From: Tardiphaga sp051811025
Lineage (GTDB): Bacteria > Pseudomonadota > Alphaproteobacteria > Rhizobiales > Xanthobacteraceae
DNA length: 64,000 nt
Assembly: GCF_051811025.1 (NCBI RefSeq)
Contig: NZ_JBPWQE010000001.1
Coordinates: 2,914,001 to 2,978,000 of the forward strand
Reading direction: 5' to 3'
Below the pieces are notes generated by a model that searched no databases, had not been told where the DNA came from, and was given only the letters and a program-made list of their open reading frames with translations. The position numbers were made by a program, and so were the translations under genes. Below, piece by piece: positions 41,571-50,817 of the stretch (positions are counted from its first letter, which is position 1; each line of letters opens with the position of its first letter).

Positions 41571-44108
41571 TCAGAACGAAGTTCCGCCGCCGAACTTGAA
41601 CTGCTGCACGCGATCATAGGCGCCCTTGGTGATCGGCACTGCGTAATCGAAGCGCAGCGGACCAAACGGCGACTGCCAGATCAGGCCCACACCGACCGAC
41701 GACCGGACGACGTTGCCATCGTCAAAGGTCATACCGGCGCAGTTACCGACCGAAGTCCGGCTCGCAGGCACACAGCCGGCGGCATTGACTTCGCCAGTCT
41801 GAGCCCAGCTGGTCGGTCCCTTATAATCCCAGAGACCGCCGGCATCGGCATAAACTGCGCCCTTGATGCCAACTTCCTTCGGCAGGAACCAGAATGGCAT
41901 CTGCAATTCAGCCGAGGCGCCCCAATACTTGGTGCCACCGAGCGCGTCGCCGTAGGATCCCAGCGCAACATAGCTGATGTCACGCGGGCCGATGCCGTTC
42001 TGCGCGAAACCGCGCACCAAGTTCGGACCCATCTGGAAGTGATCCAGCATGCGGATGTCTTCGCCGACCTTGTTCAGCATACCGCCCTGGACACGCAGCA
42101 AACCAACAATGTCGGCCACCAGCGGGGTGTAGTACTTCGCATCGATCGTGGTCTTGAGGTAGGTCACGTCGCCACCGACGCCAGCGTAGTCCTGCTTGAA
42201 CTCCAGGAACAGACCGTCGGTAGGGTTCTTGTTATTGTCGAGCGTGTTGTAGTTCAGCGTGTAGCCGAGCGCCGAAGTCAGCGTCTTGCCGCTGGCCAGT
42301 TCGCGGCGAACTGGCAGAGACGACTCACCATCGGCGTAGCAACCCCACGTATTCGCATTGAGAGGATCCACTGCGGTCAGAGTACCGGCCGCGGCGTTAA
42401 TGGCACCCGGCGTAAAGGTGGCCGGATTACCGCTCAGATTGTTACAGTTGCTCAGCGCCGTCGGCAGCGAAATCTGCTGCTGATAGACGGAGTAGCGCAG
42501 CTGCAGCGCGAGATCTTCACGCAGCTGGAAACCGAGGCGCGGGCTGAAGCCGAGCGTCTTGGTGTTGTACGAGATGTAGCTGTTGGACAGCTGCTCGCGC
42601 TGATAGAAATCGAGGCCGAGCGCCACGCGGTAGTCGAGCAGGTAAGGCTCAACGAACGACAGCGAGTAGCCACGGGCATACTGGCCGTACTGGACCGATG
42701 CCTTCGCAAACAAGCCACGACCGAGGAAGTTACGTTCCGAGACACTGACTTCGCCGAGCGCACCGTCAGTGGTCGAGTAGCCGCCCGAAACCGAGAAGTC
42801 GCCAGTGGATTTCTCTTCCAAATCGACCACCAGGATCACGCGATCACTGGATGAACCGGGCTCGGTCGTCACCTTCACGCTCTTGAAGAAGTCGAGGTTC
42901 TTCAGACGGCGTTCGGCACGATCAACCAGAGCACGGTTATAGGCGTCGCCTTCAGCGAGATCGAACTCGCGGCGGATGACATAATCACGAGTGCGCGTGT
43001 TGCCGCGCACATTGATGCGCTCGATATAGACGCGGGGCCCCTCTTCCACCGAGAAGCCGATGGTGACGGTGTGAGATTCGAAATTGCGATCGCCACGTGG
43101 ACGCACAACGGCAAAGGCGTAGCCACGGCGGGACATTTCGATCTGCATTTCCTCGACCGACTTCTCCAGCGCTTCCGCGTTGTAAAGCGAGCCGACGCCA
43201 ACGCGCGAGAAGCTGCGCAGCGAGTTCGGATCGAACTGCGGAATGGTGGACGAGAAGTCGACCGACGACACGCGGTACTGCTGGCCTTCTTCAATCTTGA
43301 AGGTGACCAGGAAGCCCTTCTGCTGCGGGTCGTATTCGGTGAGCGCGGCGACGACCTGAACATCGGCGAAGCCGTTCTTCAGGTAATAGCGGCGGATCAG
43401 GTCACGATCGGCTTCGATGCGGTCCGGATCATAGATATCGCCCGAAGCCAGGAAGCTCAGGAGATTCGATTCACGGGTCTTGATGACGTCCTTGAGACGG
43501 TAGGACGAGTAATAGTTGTTACCGATGAACTGGATCGACTTCACGCCGGTCTTAGCGCCTTCGTTGATCGTGAAGATCAGGTCGACGCGGTTGTTCGGCT
43601 GCTCGATGAATTCCGGAACGACGCTGACGTCATAACGGCCAGAGCGACGGTAGATTTCGGAAATGCGCTGGGCGTCGGCCTGCACCATCGGGCGCGACAG
43701 CGTCCCGCGCGGCTTCGACTGCACTTCGGCGTTCAGCTGGTCGTCCTTGACCTTCTTGTTACCTTCGAAGGCGATACGGCCAATGACCGGATTTTCGACG
43801 ACGCTAACGACCAGACGGCCACCGGCCTGATTGATCTTCACATCCTGAAACAGGCCGGTCTCGATAAGCGACTTGAGGCCGTCATCGATGGTGCCCTGAT
43901 CCAGCCGGCCGCTCGGGCCAGGACGGAAATAGGAGCGGATGGTCTCCACATCCACGCGACGATTGCCTTCAACAACAATCGAAGCGGCGGTCTGAGCCAC
44001 GGCAGTCGAAGAAACGAGCGTAGCAGTCGCTGTAACGGCGACCGGCATGGCGACCAATAGCGAAGCAGCAAGAAGGCCACCCCGGAAACCCCGCAAACCA
44101 AAAATCAT
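41571..44108 (-). CDS. bamA: Outer-membrane protein assembly factor BamA
   Basis: Core of the BAM complex, folding beta-barrel proteins into the outer membrane. 845 residues from ATG 44108: signal peptide MIFGLRGFRGGLLAASLLVA, five POTRA domains (about residues 35-430, beginning ASIVVEGNRRVDVETIRSYF), and a 16-strand barrel with the lid-lock region VRGFAQNGIG and the C-terminal Phe (FGGGTSF). The frame runs 59 codons further upstream without a better start; AAGGG lies 11 bases before ATG 44108. 173 bases after rseP. Confidence 0.97.
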   Translation of the reverse strand: MIFGLRGFRGGLLAASLLVAMPVAVTATATLVSSTAVAQTAASIVVEGNRRVDVETIRSYFRPGPSGRLDQGTIDDGLKSLIETGLFQDVKINQAGGRLVVSVVENPVIGRIAFEGNKKVKDDQLNAEVQSKPRGTLSRPMVQADAQRISEIYRRSGRYDVSVVPEFIEQPNNRVDLIFTINEGAKTGVKSIQFIGNNYYSSYRLKDVIKTRESNLLSFLASGDIYDPDRIEADRDLIRRYYLKNGFADVQVVAALTEYDPQQKGFLVTFKIEEGQQYRVSSVDFSSTIPQFDPNSLRSFSRVGVGSLYNAEALEKSVEEMQIEMSRRGYAFAVVRPRGDRNFESHTVTIGFSVEEGPRVYIERINVRGNTRTRDYVIRREFDLAEGDAYNRALVDRAERRLKNLDFFKSVKVTTEPGSSSDRVILVVDLEEKSTGDFSVSGGYSTTDGALGEVSVSERNFLGRGLFAKASVQYGQYARGYSLSFVEPYLLDYRVALGLDFYQREQLSNSYISYNTKTLGFSPRLGFQLREDLALQLRYSVYQQQISLPTALSNCNNLSGNPATFTPGAINAAAGTLTAVDPLNANTWGCYADGESSLPVRRELASGKTLTSALGYTLNYNTLDNNKNPTDGLFLEFKQDYAGVGGDVTYLKTTIDAKYYTPLVADIVGLLRVQGGMLNKVGEDIRMLDHFQMGPNLVRGFAQNGIGPRDISYVALGSYGDALGGTKYWGASAELQMPFWFLPKEVGIKGAVYADAGGLWDYKGPTSWAQTGEVNAAGCVPASRTSVGNCAGMTFDDGNVVRSSVGVGLIWQSPFGPLRFDYAVPITKGAYDRVQQFKFGGGTSF

Positions 44109-44281
44109 GCGCAAAGCGCCCTTATCATTCCATCGCCAGCCCGCACCCCTACGGTCTGACAGAATCCCTTTAGTCGCCCAGCTTGTAGCCAATTTTACCT
44201 GACTGGCAAACGACCTTTCGCGCTGCAATTCTAATTTCATTCCAAGACGTTGCCCATCGGCCACGTTACCCCCAGCCTCGA

Positions 44282-45433
44282 TCATGACGAAGCCAGGTGA
44301 AGAATGTCGTTATAGGTGGCAAATACCATCAACATCAGCACTAAACCGAGACCAATGCGGAAGCCCATCTCCTGCGCGCGCTCCGACAGCGGACGCCCAC
44401 GAACGGCCTCGACGGCATAGAACAAAAGATGACCGCCATCGAGAAGCGGCACTGGAAACAGGTTGAGAAGGCCGATCGAGATCGACAGAACTGCTGCCAG
44501 GTGAATCAGTGCGGTCAGGCCGATTGTCGCCACCTGCCCCGAGATCTGGGCGATTCGCATCGGGCCACCGATCTGGTCGGCCGCCTCGCGTCCGGTGAAT
44601 ACACCGCCGATATAGGCGATGGTGCGGTCCACAACGAACCAGGTTTCCTTGACGCCCAGCACGAAAGCGGCCGCCGGATTGACCCGCTCGGTGGTCACTT
44701 CACCGGCCGCCGTGGCGCGTGTGATGCCGAGCACGCCCAATCGATGGACATTCCCGAAGCTGTCCTTGACTTCGCGAAGTTCCGGCGTGCCCTTCAGCTC
44801 GACCGTGGCTTCGCCGCGCTTGACGCTGAAGGCCAGCTGCTCACCGGCCTTGGTGCCGACAATGCGCTGCATGTCGGAGAAGCTGCCAATGACCTTGCCG
44901 TCGATGGCCTTGATGATGTCGCCCGACTGGAACCCGGCCTTCTCGGCGGCGCTGCCAGCCTGAATGCTGTCGACCTTGGCGGTCGTGCTCGGCTTGCCAA
45001 AGAACGTGAACAGACAGGTGAAAATGATGATCGCGAGGATGAAATTGGCGATCGGACCGGCAGCCACGATGGCCGCACGTTGGCCAACCCGCTTGTGGTG
45101 GAAGCTGCCCTTGCGTTCATCCGCCGTCATGCCTTCCAGCGCAGCGCTTGAGGGGGTCGAGGCTTCGCTCTCGTCGCCGAAGAACTTCACGTAGCCGCCA
45201 AGCGGAATCGCGGAAATCTTCCAGCGCGTGCCATGGCGATCGTTGAAACCGACCAGTTCGGGACCGAAGCCGAGCGAGAACGTCAGGACCTTCACGCCGT
45301 TCCAGCGCGCGACCAGGAAGTGGCCGAGTTCGTGGAAGAACACCACGATCGTCAGGACAAACAGAAAGGGGATGATATAGCCGATAAAGCCGTGACTTAA
45401 CGTATTGAAACTATGTTGGAAAAACTCAAGCAT
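44282..45433 (-). CDS. rseP: Site-2 intramembrane protease RseP
   Basis: Cleaves membrane-bound anti-sigma factors and leftover signal peptides. 383 residues. Zinc motif HExxH in VVFFHELGHFLVARWNG (first membrane segment), one PDZ domain about residues 120-200 (GKPSTTAKVDSIQAGSAAEK, GDIIKAIDG), and the third zinc ligand in PVPLLDGGHLLFYAVE. E. coli RseP has two PDZ domains; one is visible here, as in other alphaproteobacteria. Sits between dxr and bamA, the conserved order. Confidence 0.97.
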   Translation of the reverse strand: MLEFFQHSFNTLSHGFIGYIIPFLFVLTIVVFFHELGHFLVARWNGVKVLTFSLGFGPELVGFNDRHGTRWKISAIPLGGYVKFFGDESEASTPSSAALEGMTADERKGSFHHKRVGQRAAIVAAGPIANFILAIIIFTCLFTFFGKPSTTAKVDSIQAGSAAEKAGFQSGDIIKAIDGKVIGSFSDMQRIVGTKAGEQLAFSVKRGEATVELKGTPELREVKDSFGNVHRLGVLGITRATAAGEVTTERVNPAAAFVLGVKETWFVVDRTIAYIGGVFTGREAADQIGGPMRIAQISGQVATIGLTALIHLAAVLSISIGLLNLFPVPLLDGGHLLFYAVEAVRGRPLSERAQEMGFRIGLGLVLMLMVFATYNDILHLASS

Positions 45434-45476
45434 CCCGATCCCCTAACGCGAGGCCAAAGGCCCCATCCCCAATGCT

Positions 45477-46700
45477 CTAGGATGCCTTTGCGGCAATTTG
45501 AGGCAAGAGGGTGGCAGCCATTTTTCTCGCTTTATGGTCAACAGCGATGGCGTCATCCGCCGATGACAATGGCGCCAAATTCCCTGCCCGCACCCATTCA
45601 TTCATGGTGGCTTCGACCAGCCGTGCAATGGCGCCAAAGCGGATCTTCTGGGCAGTGAAGGCAGCCACAGCGATCTCGTTGGCCGCGTTGTAGACGGTGG
45701 TCGCGCCGCTGCCGGTGCGCAGCGCGTCATAGGCCAGCTTCAGACCAGGGAAGCGCGCGTAATCCGGTGCCTCGAAGGTCAGCGACCCGACTTTGGCGAG
45801 ATCCAGCGGCGCGGCCCGGCCTGCGATACGGTCCGGCCAACCCAGGCAATGCGCGATCGGTGTGCGCATGTCCGGCGAGCCCAGTTGCGCCATGACGGAA
45901 TAGTCCCTGAATTCCACCATGCCGTGGATGATCGACTGCGGATGCACCAGCACGTCGATTTCGTCCGGCGCCAGCGCGAACAGATAGGACGCCTCGATCA
46001 CTTCGAGGCCCTTGTTCATCATCGATGCGGAATCGATGGTAATCTTCTGCCCCATCGACCAGTTCGGATGTTTCAGCGCCTGCGCCAGCGTTGCCTGCTC
46101 GATATCGGCGGCAGCCCAGGTGCGGAACGGTCCGCCCGAGGCGGTAATGATGACGCGGGTCAGTTCCTCGCGGCTGCCGGAGGCCAGCGCCTGGAACAGC
46201 GCATTGTGCTCGCTGTCTGCCGGCAGGATGCAGGCACCAGCCTTGGCGGCGCGATCCATGAAGAAATCGCCGGCACACACGAGGCATTCCTTGTTGGCCA
46301 GCGCGACGGTTGCACCGCGGTCGACGGCGGCGAGTGCGGGCTTCAAGCCGGCGGCGCCTGACACGGCGGCCATCAGCCAGTCGGCCGGACGCTCCGCAGC
46401 CTCGACGATGGCGCTATCCCCCGCTCCACTGGCGATCCCGGTGCCGGCGAGTGCCGCGCGGAGTTCGTCCAGTTTGGATTCATCGGCGACGGCCACGAAG
46501 CGCGCGTTGAATTCCTTGGCGAGCTTGACCACGCCTTCGACGTTCCCGTTGGCGGTCAAAGCCTCCACCTGGTACCGCTCGGGGGACGCTCGCAGCAAAT
46601 CCATGGTGCTGTCACCGATCGAACCGGTCGCACCGAGGACAGTGATGCTGCGCAGACTGGACGCGGCGGGCTTGTTATTTCGCAGGGGAACAGCGCTCAT
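45477..46700 (-). CDS. dxr: 1-deoxy-D-xylulose-5-phosphate reductoisomerase
   Basis: Makes 2-C-methylerythritol 4-phosphate, first committed step of the MEP isoprenoid route. 407 residues from ATG 46700, which lies four bases after the cdsA stop; the longer frame would overlap cdsA. NADPH loop VLGATGSIGDSTMDLL; LANKECLVCAGD; metal-binding DSEHNALFQAL and TASGGPFR; PNWSMGQKITIDSASMMNKG. Between cdsA and rseP. Confidence 0.98.
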   Translation of the reverse strand: MSAVPLRNNKPAASSLRSITVLGATGSIGDSTMDLLRASPERYQVEALTANGNVEGVVKLAKEFNARFVAVADESKLDELRAALAGTGIASGAGDSAIVEAAERPADWLMAAVSGAAGLKPALAAVDRGATVALANKECLVCAGDFFMDRAAKAGACILPADSEHNALFQALASGSREELTRVIITASGGPFRTWAAADIEQATLAQALKHPNWSMGQKITIDSASMMNKGLEVIEASYLFALAPDEIDVLVHPQSIIHGMVEFRDYSVMAQLGSPDMRTPIAHCLGWPDRIAGRAAPLDLAKVGSLTFEAPDYARFPGLKLAYDALRTGSGATTVYNAANEIAVAAFTAQKIRFGAIARLVEATMNEWVRAGNLAPLSSADDAIAVDHKARKMAATLLPQIAAKAS

Positions 46701-46704
46701 TAAA

Positions 46705-47424
46705 TCACCAAACCATAAGACCGCGGCCGACGCCATCTGCGCCGCCGCGTAAAAGACCGATCACCGCAGCAGCAACCACCGCGAATACATAGCCATCGAG
46801 GCGATCCAGCAGACCGCCATGGCCAGGAATGATCTGGCCGGAATCCTTGACGCCGAACTTGCGTTTGACCGCGGACTCGAAGAGATCGCCGAGTTGCGAC
46901 AGCACCGTCAGCACGGTTGCGATCATGAGCAGCGGCAGCAGCCTGCCCAAACCATTCATGGCAAAACCGGCAGCCACAGCGAGGCTGAGAACAAAGCCGC
47001 CGATGGCGCCAGCCCATGTCTTCTTCGGACTGACGCGCGGCCACAGTTTCGGGCCGCCGATGCCGCGCCCGGCGAAATAGCCGCCGATGTCTGTCATCCA
47101 GACCACCAACAGAATGAACATTAGCGCCGAGAAGCCCCAAACGGGATCGAGGCGCACGACAATGGATGCAGCAAACGCAGCCAAGGCATAGACGAAGCCG
47201 AGCCCGATCCAGCCGATATGATTGCCGACGATGGCCCGCCATTCCAGGAAGAGACCAACCGACACCAGCGTCACGAGGCCGAACCACAGCCAGCCACCGG
47301 TATAGGCGGCGAAAATCGCGACGGGGATCAGCACCAGCGCGGCCAGGATGCGCATCAGGAGATTGCGCAGCCCCCGGTCATCCGCCTGCTTCGGCGCACT
47401 GTCGTCCTGGGTCACGCCGGTCAC
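46705..47424 (-). CDS. cdsA: Phosphatidate cytidylyltransferase
   Basis: Makes CDP-diacylglycerol for all phospholipids. 239 residues, on the short side, with about seven membrane segments. The signature is complete: SQLGDLFESAVKRKFGVKDS then GQIIPGHGGLLDRLDGYVFA, with the two Asp that bind metal. ATG 47424 overlaps the uppS stop by four bases, so the two are coupled. Confidence 0.96.
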   Translation of the reverse strand: MTGVTQDDSAPKQADDRGLRNLLMRILAALVLIPVAIFAAYTGGWLWFGLVTLVSVGLFLEWRAIVGNHIGWIGLGFVYALAAFAASIVVRLDPVWGFSALMFILLVVWMTDIGGYFAGRGIGGPKLWPRVSPKKTWAGAIGGFVLSLAVAAGFAMNGLGRLLPLLMIATVLTVLSQLGDLFESAVKRKFGVKDSGQIIPGHGGLLDRLDGYVFAVVAAAVIGLLRGGADGVGRGLMVW

Positions 47425-48176
47425 GAACCGGTTTTCGCGGCGAGACCGCCAAAGCGCCGCTCGCGCCGGGCATATTCGGCAATAGCGCTTTCCAGCGCGG
47501 CCTTGTCGAAATCCGGCCAGTGGATCGGCACGAATACGAACTCGCTATAGGCGGCCTGCCACATCAGGAAGTTCGACAGCCGCTGTTCGCCCGACGTGCG
47601 GATGATCAGGTCCGGGTCCGGAATATCAGGCGCGTCGAGATACTGGCCGAGCGTATCGACATTGATGCTTTCCGGCGTGCGCTTGCCCTCGGCGACTTCG
47701 AGCGCCAGACGCTGCGCCGCCATGGCGATCTCGTGCCGCGAGCCGTAGTTGAAGGCGACCACGAGATTGAGCTGGGTGTTGCCCCGCGTCAGATCCTCGG
47801 CCTCTTTCAGCAATGACGCGATATCAGAATCGAGGCCTTGGCGCTCTCCGATCACGCGAACGCGCACGCCGTCGCGATGCAGCGTAGCAAGGTCGTTACG
47901 GATGAAGCGACGCAGCAAGCCGAACAGATCGCTGATCTCGGACGCGGGCCGCGACCAGTTTTCCGAGCTGAACGAGAAGATCGTCAGATACTGGATGCCG
48001 AGTTCGTTGGATGCCCGCACCACACGGCGCAGTGCCTCGACGCCACGGCGATGGCCCTCGGCGCGCGGAAGCCCCCGCGCTGCAGCCCAGCGTCCATTGC
48101 CGTCCATGATGATCGCGACATGCAAAGGCGTGGATCGATCTGATCCATCATTTGCGGGCGCGGCGGCATTCGACAT
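47421..48176 (-). CDS. uppS: Undecaprenyl diphosphate synthase
   Basis: Extends farnesyl diphosphate with eight isoprenes to C55-PP, the carrier for peptidoglycan and O-antigen. 251 residues, cis-prenyltransferase fold. HVAIIMDGNGRWA holds the catalytic Asp; GHRRGVEALRRVV, FSSENWSRP, VAFNYGSRHEI and ELIIRTSGEQRLSNFLMWQ-type DLIIRTSGEQRLSNFLMW confirm. Preceded upstream by a long hairpin between frr and uppS. Confidence 0.97.
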   Translation of the reverse strand: MSNAAAPANDGSDRSTPLHVAIIMDGNGRWAAARGLPRAEGHRRGVEALRRVVRASNELGIQYLTIFSFSSENWSRPASEISDLFGLLRRFIRNDLATLHRDGVRVRVIGERQGLDSDIASLLKEAEDLTRGNTQLNLVVAFNYGSRHEIAMAAQRLALEVAEGKRTPESINVDTLGQYLDAPDIPDPDLIIRTSGEQRLSNFLMWQAAYSEFVFVPIHWPDFDKAALESAIAEYARRERRFGGLAAKTGS

Positions 48177-48190
48177 CGATTAAAATCCCC

Positions 48191-48236
48191 AGCGTATGGT
48201 CCGGCACATATGTGACCAATTTGCGGACCATACGCT
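48191..48236. other. Long stem-loop in the frr-uppS gap
   Basis: A 13-bp perfect inverted repeat (AGCGTATGGTCCG / CGGACCATACGCT) with a 20-base loop. The loop contains CACATATGTG, a 10-bp palindrome, and a second pairing GGTC/GACC is possible, so two exclusive structures exist. No T-run follows on the minus (sense) strand; on the plus strand four T follow. It may pause or process the frr-uppS transcript. Confidence 0.6.
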
Positions 48237-48266
48237 TTTCAACAGCTTAAAAGCGGCTTCTGACGC

Positions 48267-48833
48267 TTAAACCGTCATGATTTCCTTTTCCTTAGCCGCC
48301 AGCAACTGATCGATTTCAGCGATCATGCTGTCCGTGACCTTCTGCACCTCGGTATCGTGGCGCTTCTGGTCGTCCTCGGATATCTCGTGCGCCTTCTCGA
48401 GCTTCTTGATGATGTCGAGACCGTCGCGGCGGACGTGGCGCACCGCAACCTTGGCCGCTTCGGCGTATTTATGCGCGACCTTCACGAGTTCCTTGCGGCG
48501 CTCGGTGTTCAGTTCGGGAATGCGCAGCCGCAGGATCTGGCCTTCGGTTGCCGGGCTGAGGCCGAGATTGGAATCGACGATCGCCTTTTCCACCGCCTTG
48601 ACCATGGACTTGTCCCAGACCTGCACCGACAGCAGGCGCGGCTCGGGAACGCTGACGGTGGCAACCTGGTTCAGCGGCATGTGGCTGCCATAGGCTTCCA
48701 CCTGGACCGGCTCCAGCATCGAGGCTGCCGCACGTCCGGTGCGCAAGCCGCCAAGCTCGTGCTTCAGCGACTGGGTCGAGCCCTGCATACGGCGCTTGAG
48801 GTCGTTGATATCGAATGGGGCCATGGCGGCCAT
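48267..48833 (-). CDS. frr: Ribosome recycling factor
   Basis: Splits the post-termination ribosome with EF-G. 188 residues: FDINDLKRRMQGSTQSLKHE, the LGGLRTGRAAASMLEPVQVE segment, LLSVQVWDKSMVKAVEKAI, and the C-terminal helix with RRDGLDIIKKLEKAHEISED. GGGAG lies before ATG 48833. Follows pyrH by 61 bases, the standard order rpsB-tsf-pyrH-frr. Confidence 0.98.
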   Translation of the reverse strand: MAAMAPFDINDLKRRMQGSTQSLKHELGGLRTGRAAASMLEPVQVEAYGSHMPLNQVATVSVPEPRLLSVQVWDKSMVKAVEKAIVDSNLGLSPATEGQILRLRIPELNTERRKELVKVAHKYAEAAKVAVRHVRRDGLDIIKKLEKAHEISEDDQKRHDTEVQKVTDSMIAEIDQLLAAKEKEIMTV

Positions 48834-48894
48834 ACAGCTCTCCCTTGTATCCTGCTGGTGCGAAGCGGGTATGGCGCTCCGAACCCGTCTAAAA

Positions 48895-49611
48895 TTAGCC
48901 CGCGACGATGGTGCCGCGGCCAGTACCCGTCAAAATGGCGCTGATCGAACCCGGCTCGGCGATCGAGAACACGATGATAGGCAGCGAGGTCTCGCGGGCA
49001 AGCGCGAAAGCCGTCGCATCCATGACTTTGTAGTTCCCCTCCACCGCCTGCGAATGGCTGAGACGCTCGAAGCGCTTCGCGTTCGGATCCTTCTTTGGAT
49101 CGGCGCTGTAGACGCCGTCCACATTGGTCGCCTTCAGCACAGCCGATGCGCCGATCTCGGCAGCGCGCAACACTGCGGTCGTGTCAGTGGTGAAGAACGG
49201 ATTGCCGGTACCGCCGGCCAGCAGCACGATGCGGCCCTCGGACAGGTATTTATGTGCAGCAGCACGTGTGAAGAGTTCGCAGATCTGCGGCATCACCATC
49301 GCCGACAGCGTACGGGCCGGCACGGCGTGGCGCTCGATCGCAGCCTCCAGTGCCAGGCAGTTCATGACGGTAGCGAGCATGCCCATGCTGTCGCCGGTCG
49401 GGCGTGACACACCGCGCGAGGAGACTTCAACGCCGCGGAAGATATTGCCGCCGCCGACGACGACCGCGACTTCAACACCAAGTTTCTGGGCTGCAATGAG
49501 ATCGACGGCGATGCGGTCGATAGTCGGCTGATCGATACCGAATGACTGGCCTCCGGCGAAAGACTCACCCGAGACCTTGATCACGACGCGACGATAGAGC
49601 GGCTCACCCAT
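48895..49611 (-). CDS. pyrH: UMP kinase
   Basis: Phosphorylates UMP to UDP. 238 residues of the amino-acid-kinase fold: RVVIKVSGESFAGGQSFGID, VGGGNIFRGVEVSSRGVSRP, DSMGMLATVMNCLALE, and the ATP region FTTDTTAVLRAAEIGA. Hexameric, GTP-activated in relatives. AAGGAAG precedes ATG 49611. Between tsf and frr. Confidence 0.98.
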   Translation of the reverse strand: MGEPLYRRVVIKVSGESFAGGQSFGIDQPTIDRIAVDLIAAQKLGVEVAVVVGGGNIFRGVEVSSRGVSRPTGDSMGMLATVMNCLALEAAIERHAVPARTLSAMVMPQICELFTRAAAHKYLSEGRIVLLAGGTGNPFFTTDTTAVLRAAEIGASAVLKATNVDGVYSADPKKDPNAKRFERLSHSQAVEGNYKVMDATAFALARETSLPIIVFSIAEPGSISAILTGTGRGTIVAG

Positions 49612-49693
49612 GATGCGATCGCTTCCTTTCGAGGCGGCACCTCCCGGCGTAGATCGCCGGGAGGTCTAGTCGTATTTCTCAGAACTTGCGTTC

Positions 49694-50617
49694 TTACTTC
49701 TGGCCGCTGGCGGCGGCAACTTCGGCAGCGAAGTCCGAAGTCTGTTTCTCGATGCCTTCGCCGAGCGCGTAGCGCACGAAGCCGGCGAGCTTGATCGGTG
49801 CGCCAACCTTGCCTTCGGCTTCCTTGACGGCCTGCGCCACCGACTTGCCGGTGTCGTGGATGAAAGCCTGATCGAGCAGGCAGACTTCCTTGTAATAGGT
49901 CTTCAGGCCGTTCTCGACGATCTTCTCGATCATCGCGTCCGGCTTGCCCTGCTGGCGATACTTGTCCGCCATCACTTCCTTTTCGCGGGCGACGACGGCC
50001 GGATCGAGACCGGCGGAGTCCAGCGCCTGCGGGTTGGCGGCGGCGACATGCATCGCGATCTGCTTGCCGAGAGTGGAGAGCTCGTCAGCCTTGCCGGTCG
50101 ATTCCAGCGCGACGATGATGCCCATCTTGCCGAGGCCTTCGATCACAGCGTTATGCACGTAGCTCGACACAACGCCGGCGCTGACTTCCAGCGTGGCAGC
50201 GCGGCGCAACGTCATGTTCTCGCCGATGGTGGCGATGGCTTCGGTGATAGCGGTCTCGACGGTGACGTCGCCAATCTTGTGCGCCTTGATGACTTCAACG
50301 TCGGAGCCGACCTTGAGCGCCACCTGGGCAATCATCTTGACCAGACCCTGGAACTGATCGTTGCGCGCGACGAAGTCGGTCTCGGAATTGACTTCGACCA
50401 CGACGCCCTTGTTGCCGGCAGTGAGAACGCCGATCAGGCCTTCAGCCGCCACGCGGTCGGCCTTCTTGGCGGCCTTGGACAGGCCCTTCTTGCGCAGCCA
50501 GTCGATTGACGCCTGCATGTCGCCGTCATTGGCAGCCAGCGCGTTCTTGCAATCCATCATGCCGACGCCGGTGGTTTCGCGGAGGTCCTTGACCATCGCT
50601 GCAGTAATCGTTGCCAT
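49694..50617 (-). CDS. tsf: Elongation factor Ts
   Basis: Nucleotide exchange factor for EF-Tu. 307 residues. The N-terminal UBA-like module MATITAAMVKDLRETTGVGM, with MDCKNALAANDGDMQASIDW, and the core TDFVARNDQFQ, which contacts EF-Tu, are intact; duplicated core domains follow. AAAGGG before ATG 50617. 200 bases downstream of rpsB with two strong hairpins between. Confidence 0.98.
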   Translation of the reverse strand: MATITAAMVKDLRETTGVGMMDCKNALAANDGDMQASIDWLRKKGLSKAAKKADRVAAEGLIGVLTAGNKGVVVEVNSETDFVARNDQFQGLVKMIAQVALKVGSDVEVIKAHKIGDVTVETAITEAIATIGENMTLRRAATLEVSAGVVSSYVHNAVIEGLGKMGIIVALESTGKADELSTLGKQIAMHVAAANPQALDSAGLDPAVVAREKEVMADKYRQQGKPDAMIEKIVENGLKTYYKEVCLLDQAFIHDTGKSVAQAVKEAEGKVGAPIKLAGFVRYALGEGIEKQTSDFAAEVAAASGQK

Positions 50618-50718
50618 CGTTGAACCCTTTGCCTGTCAGGGCGCTTGCGAGCCAGCCGGTGCTGGTCAATCGCGCTACGCCGCAGGAACTATCATCGAGA
50701 GAAGTGTAGAGATGGAAA

Positions 50719-50802
50719 GTGCGGCCGGGATGACGGCCGCACAATAGTTTCTTGGCTCTCGTACCGGCATGATCATGTCCGGAACCGGGACACCGGTTCC
50801 GG
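50719..50802 (-). other. Two stem-loops between rpsB and tsf
   Basis: Read in the sense direction, the first hairpin has a 10-bp stem (CCGGAACCGG / CCGGTTCCGG at 50779-50802, four-base loop) and the second a 9-bp stem (GTGCGGCCG / CGGCCGCAC at 50719-50742, six-base loop). Neither is followed by a full T-run, so they are more likely to lower tsf read-through or stabilise the rpsB message than to stop all transcription. They may include a partial terminator. Confidence 0.65.
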
Positions 50803-50817
50803 GATCACGCCTGCGCG

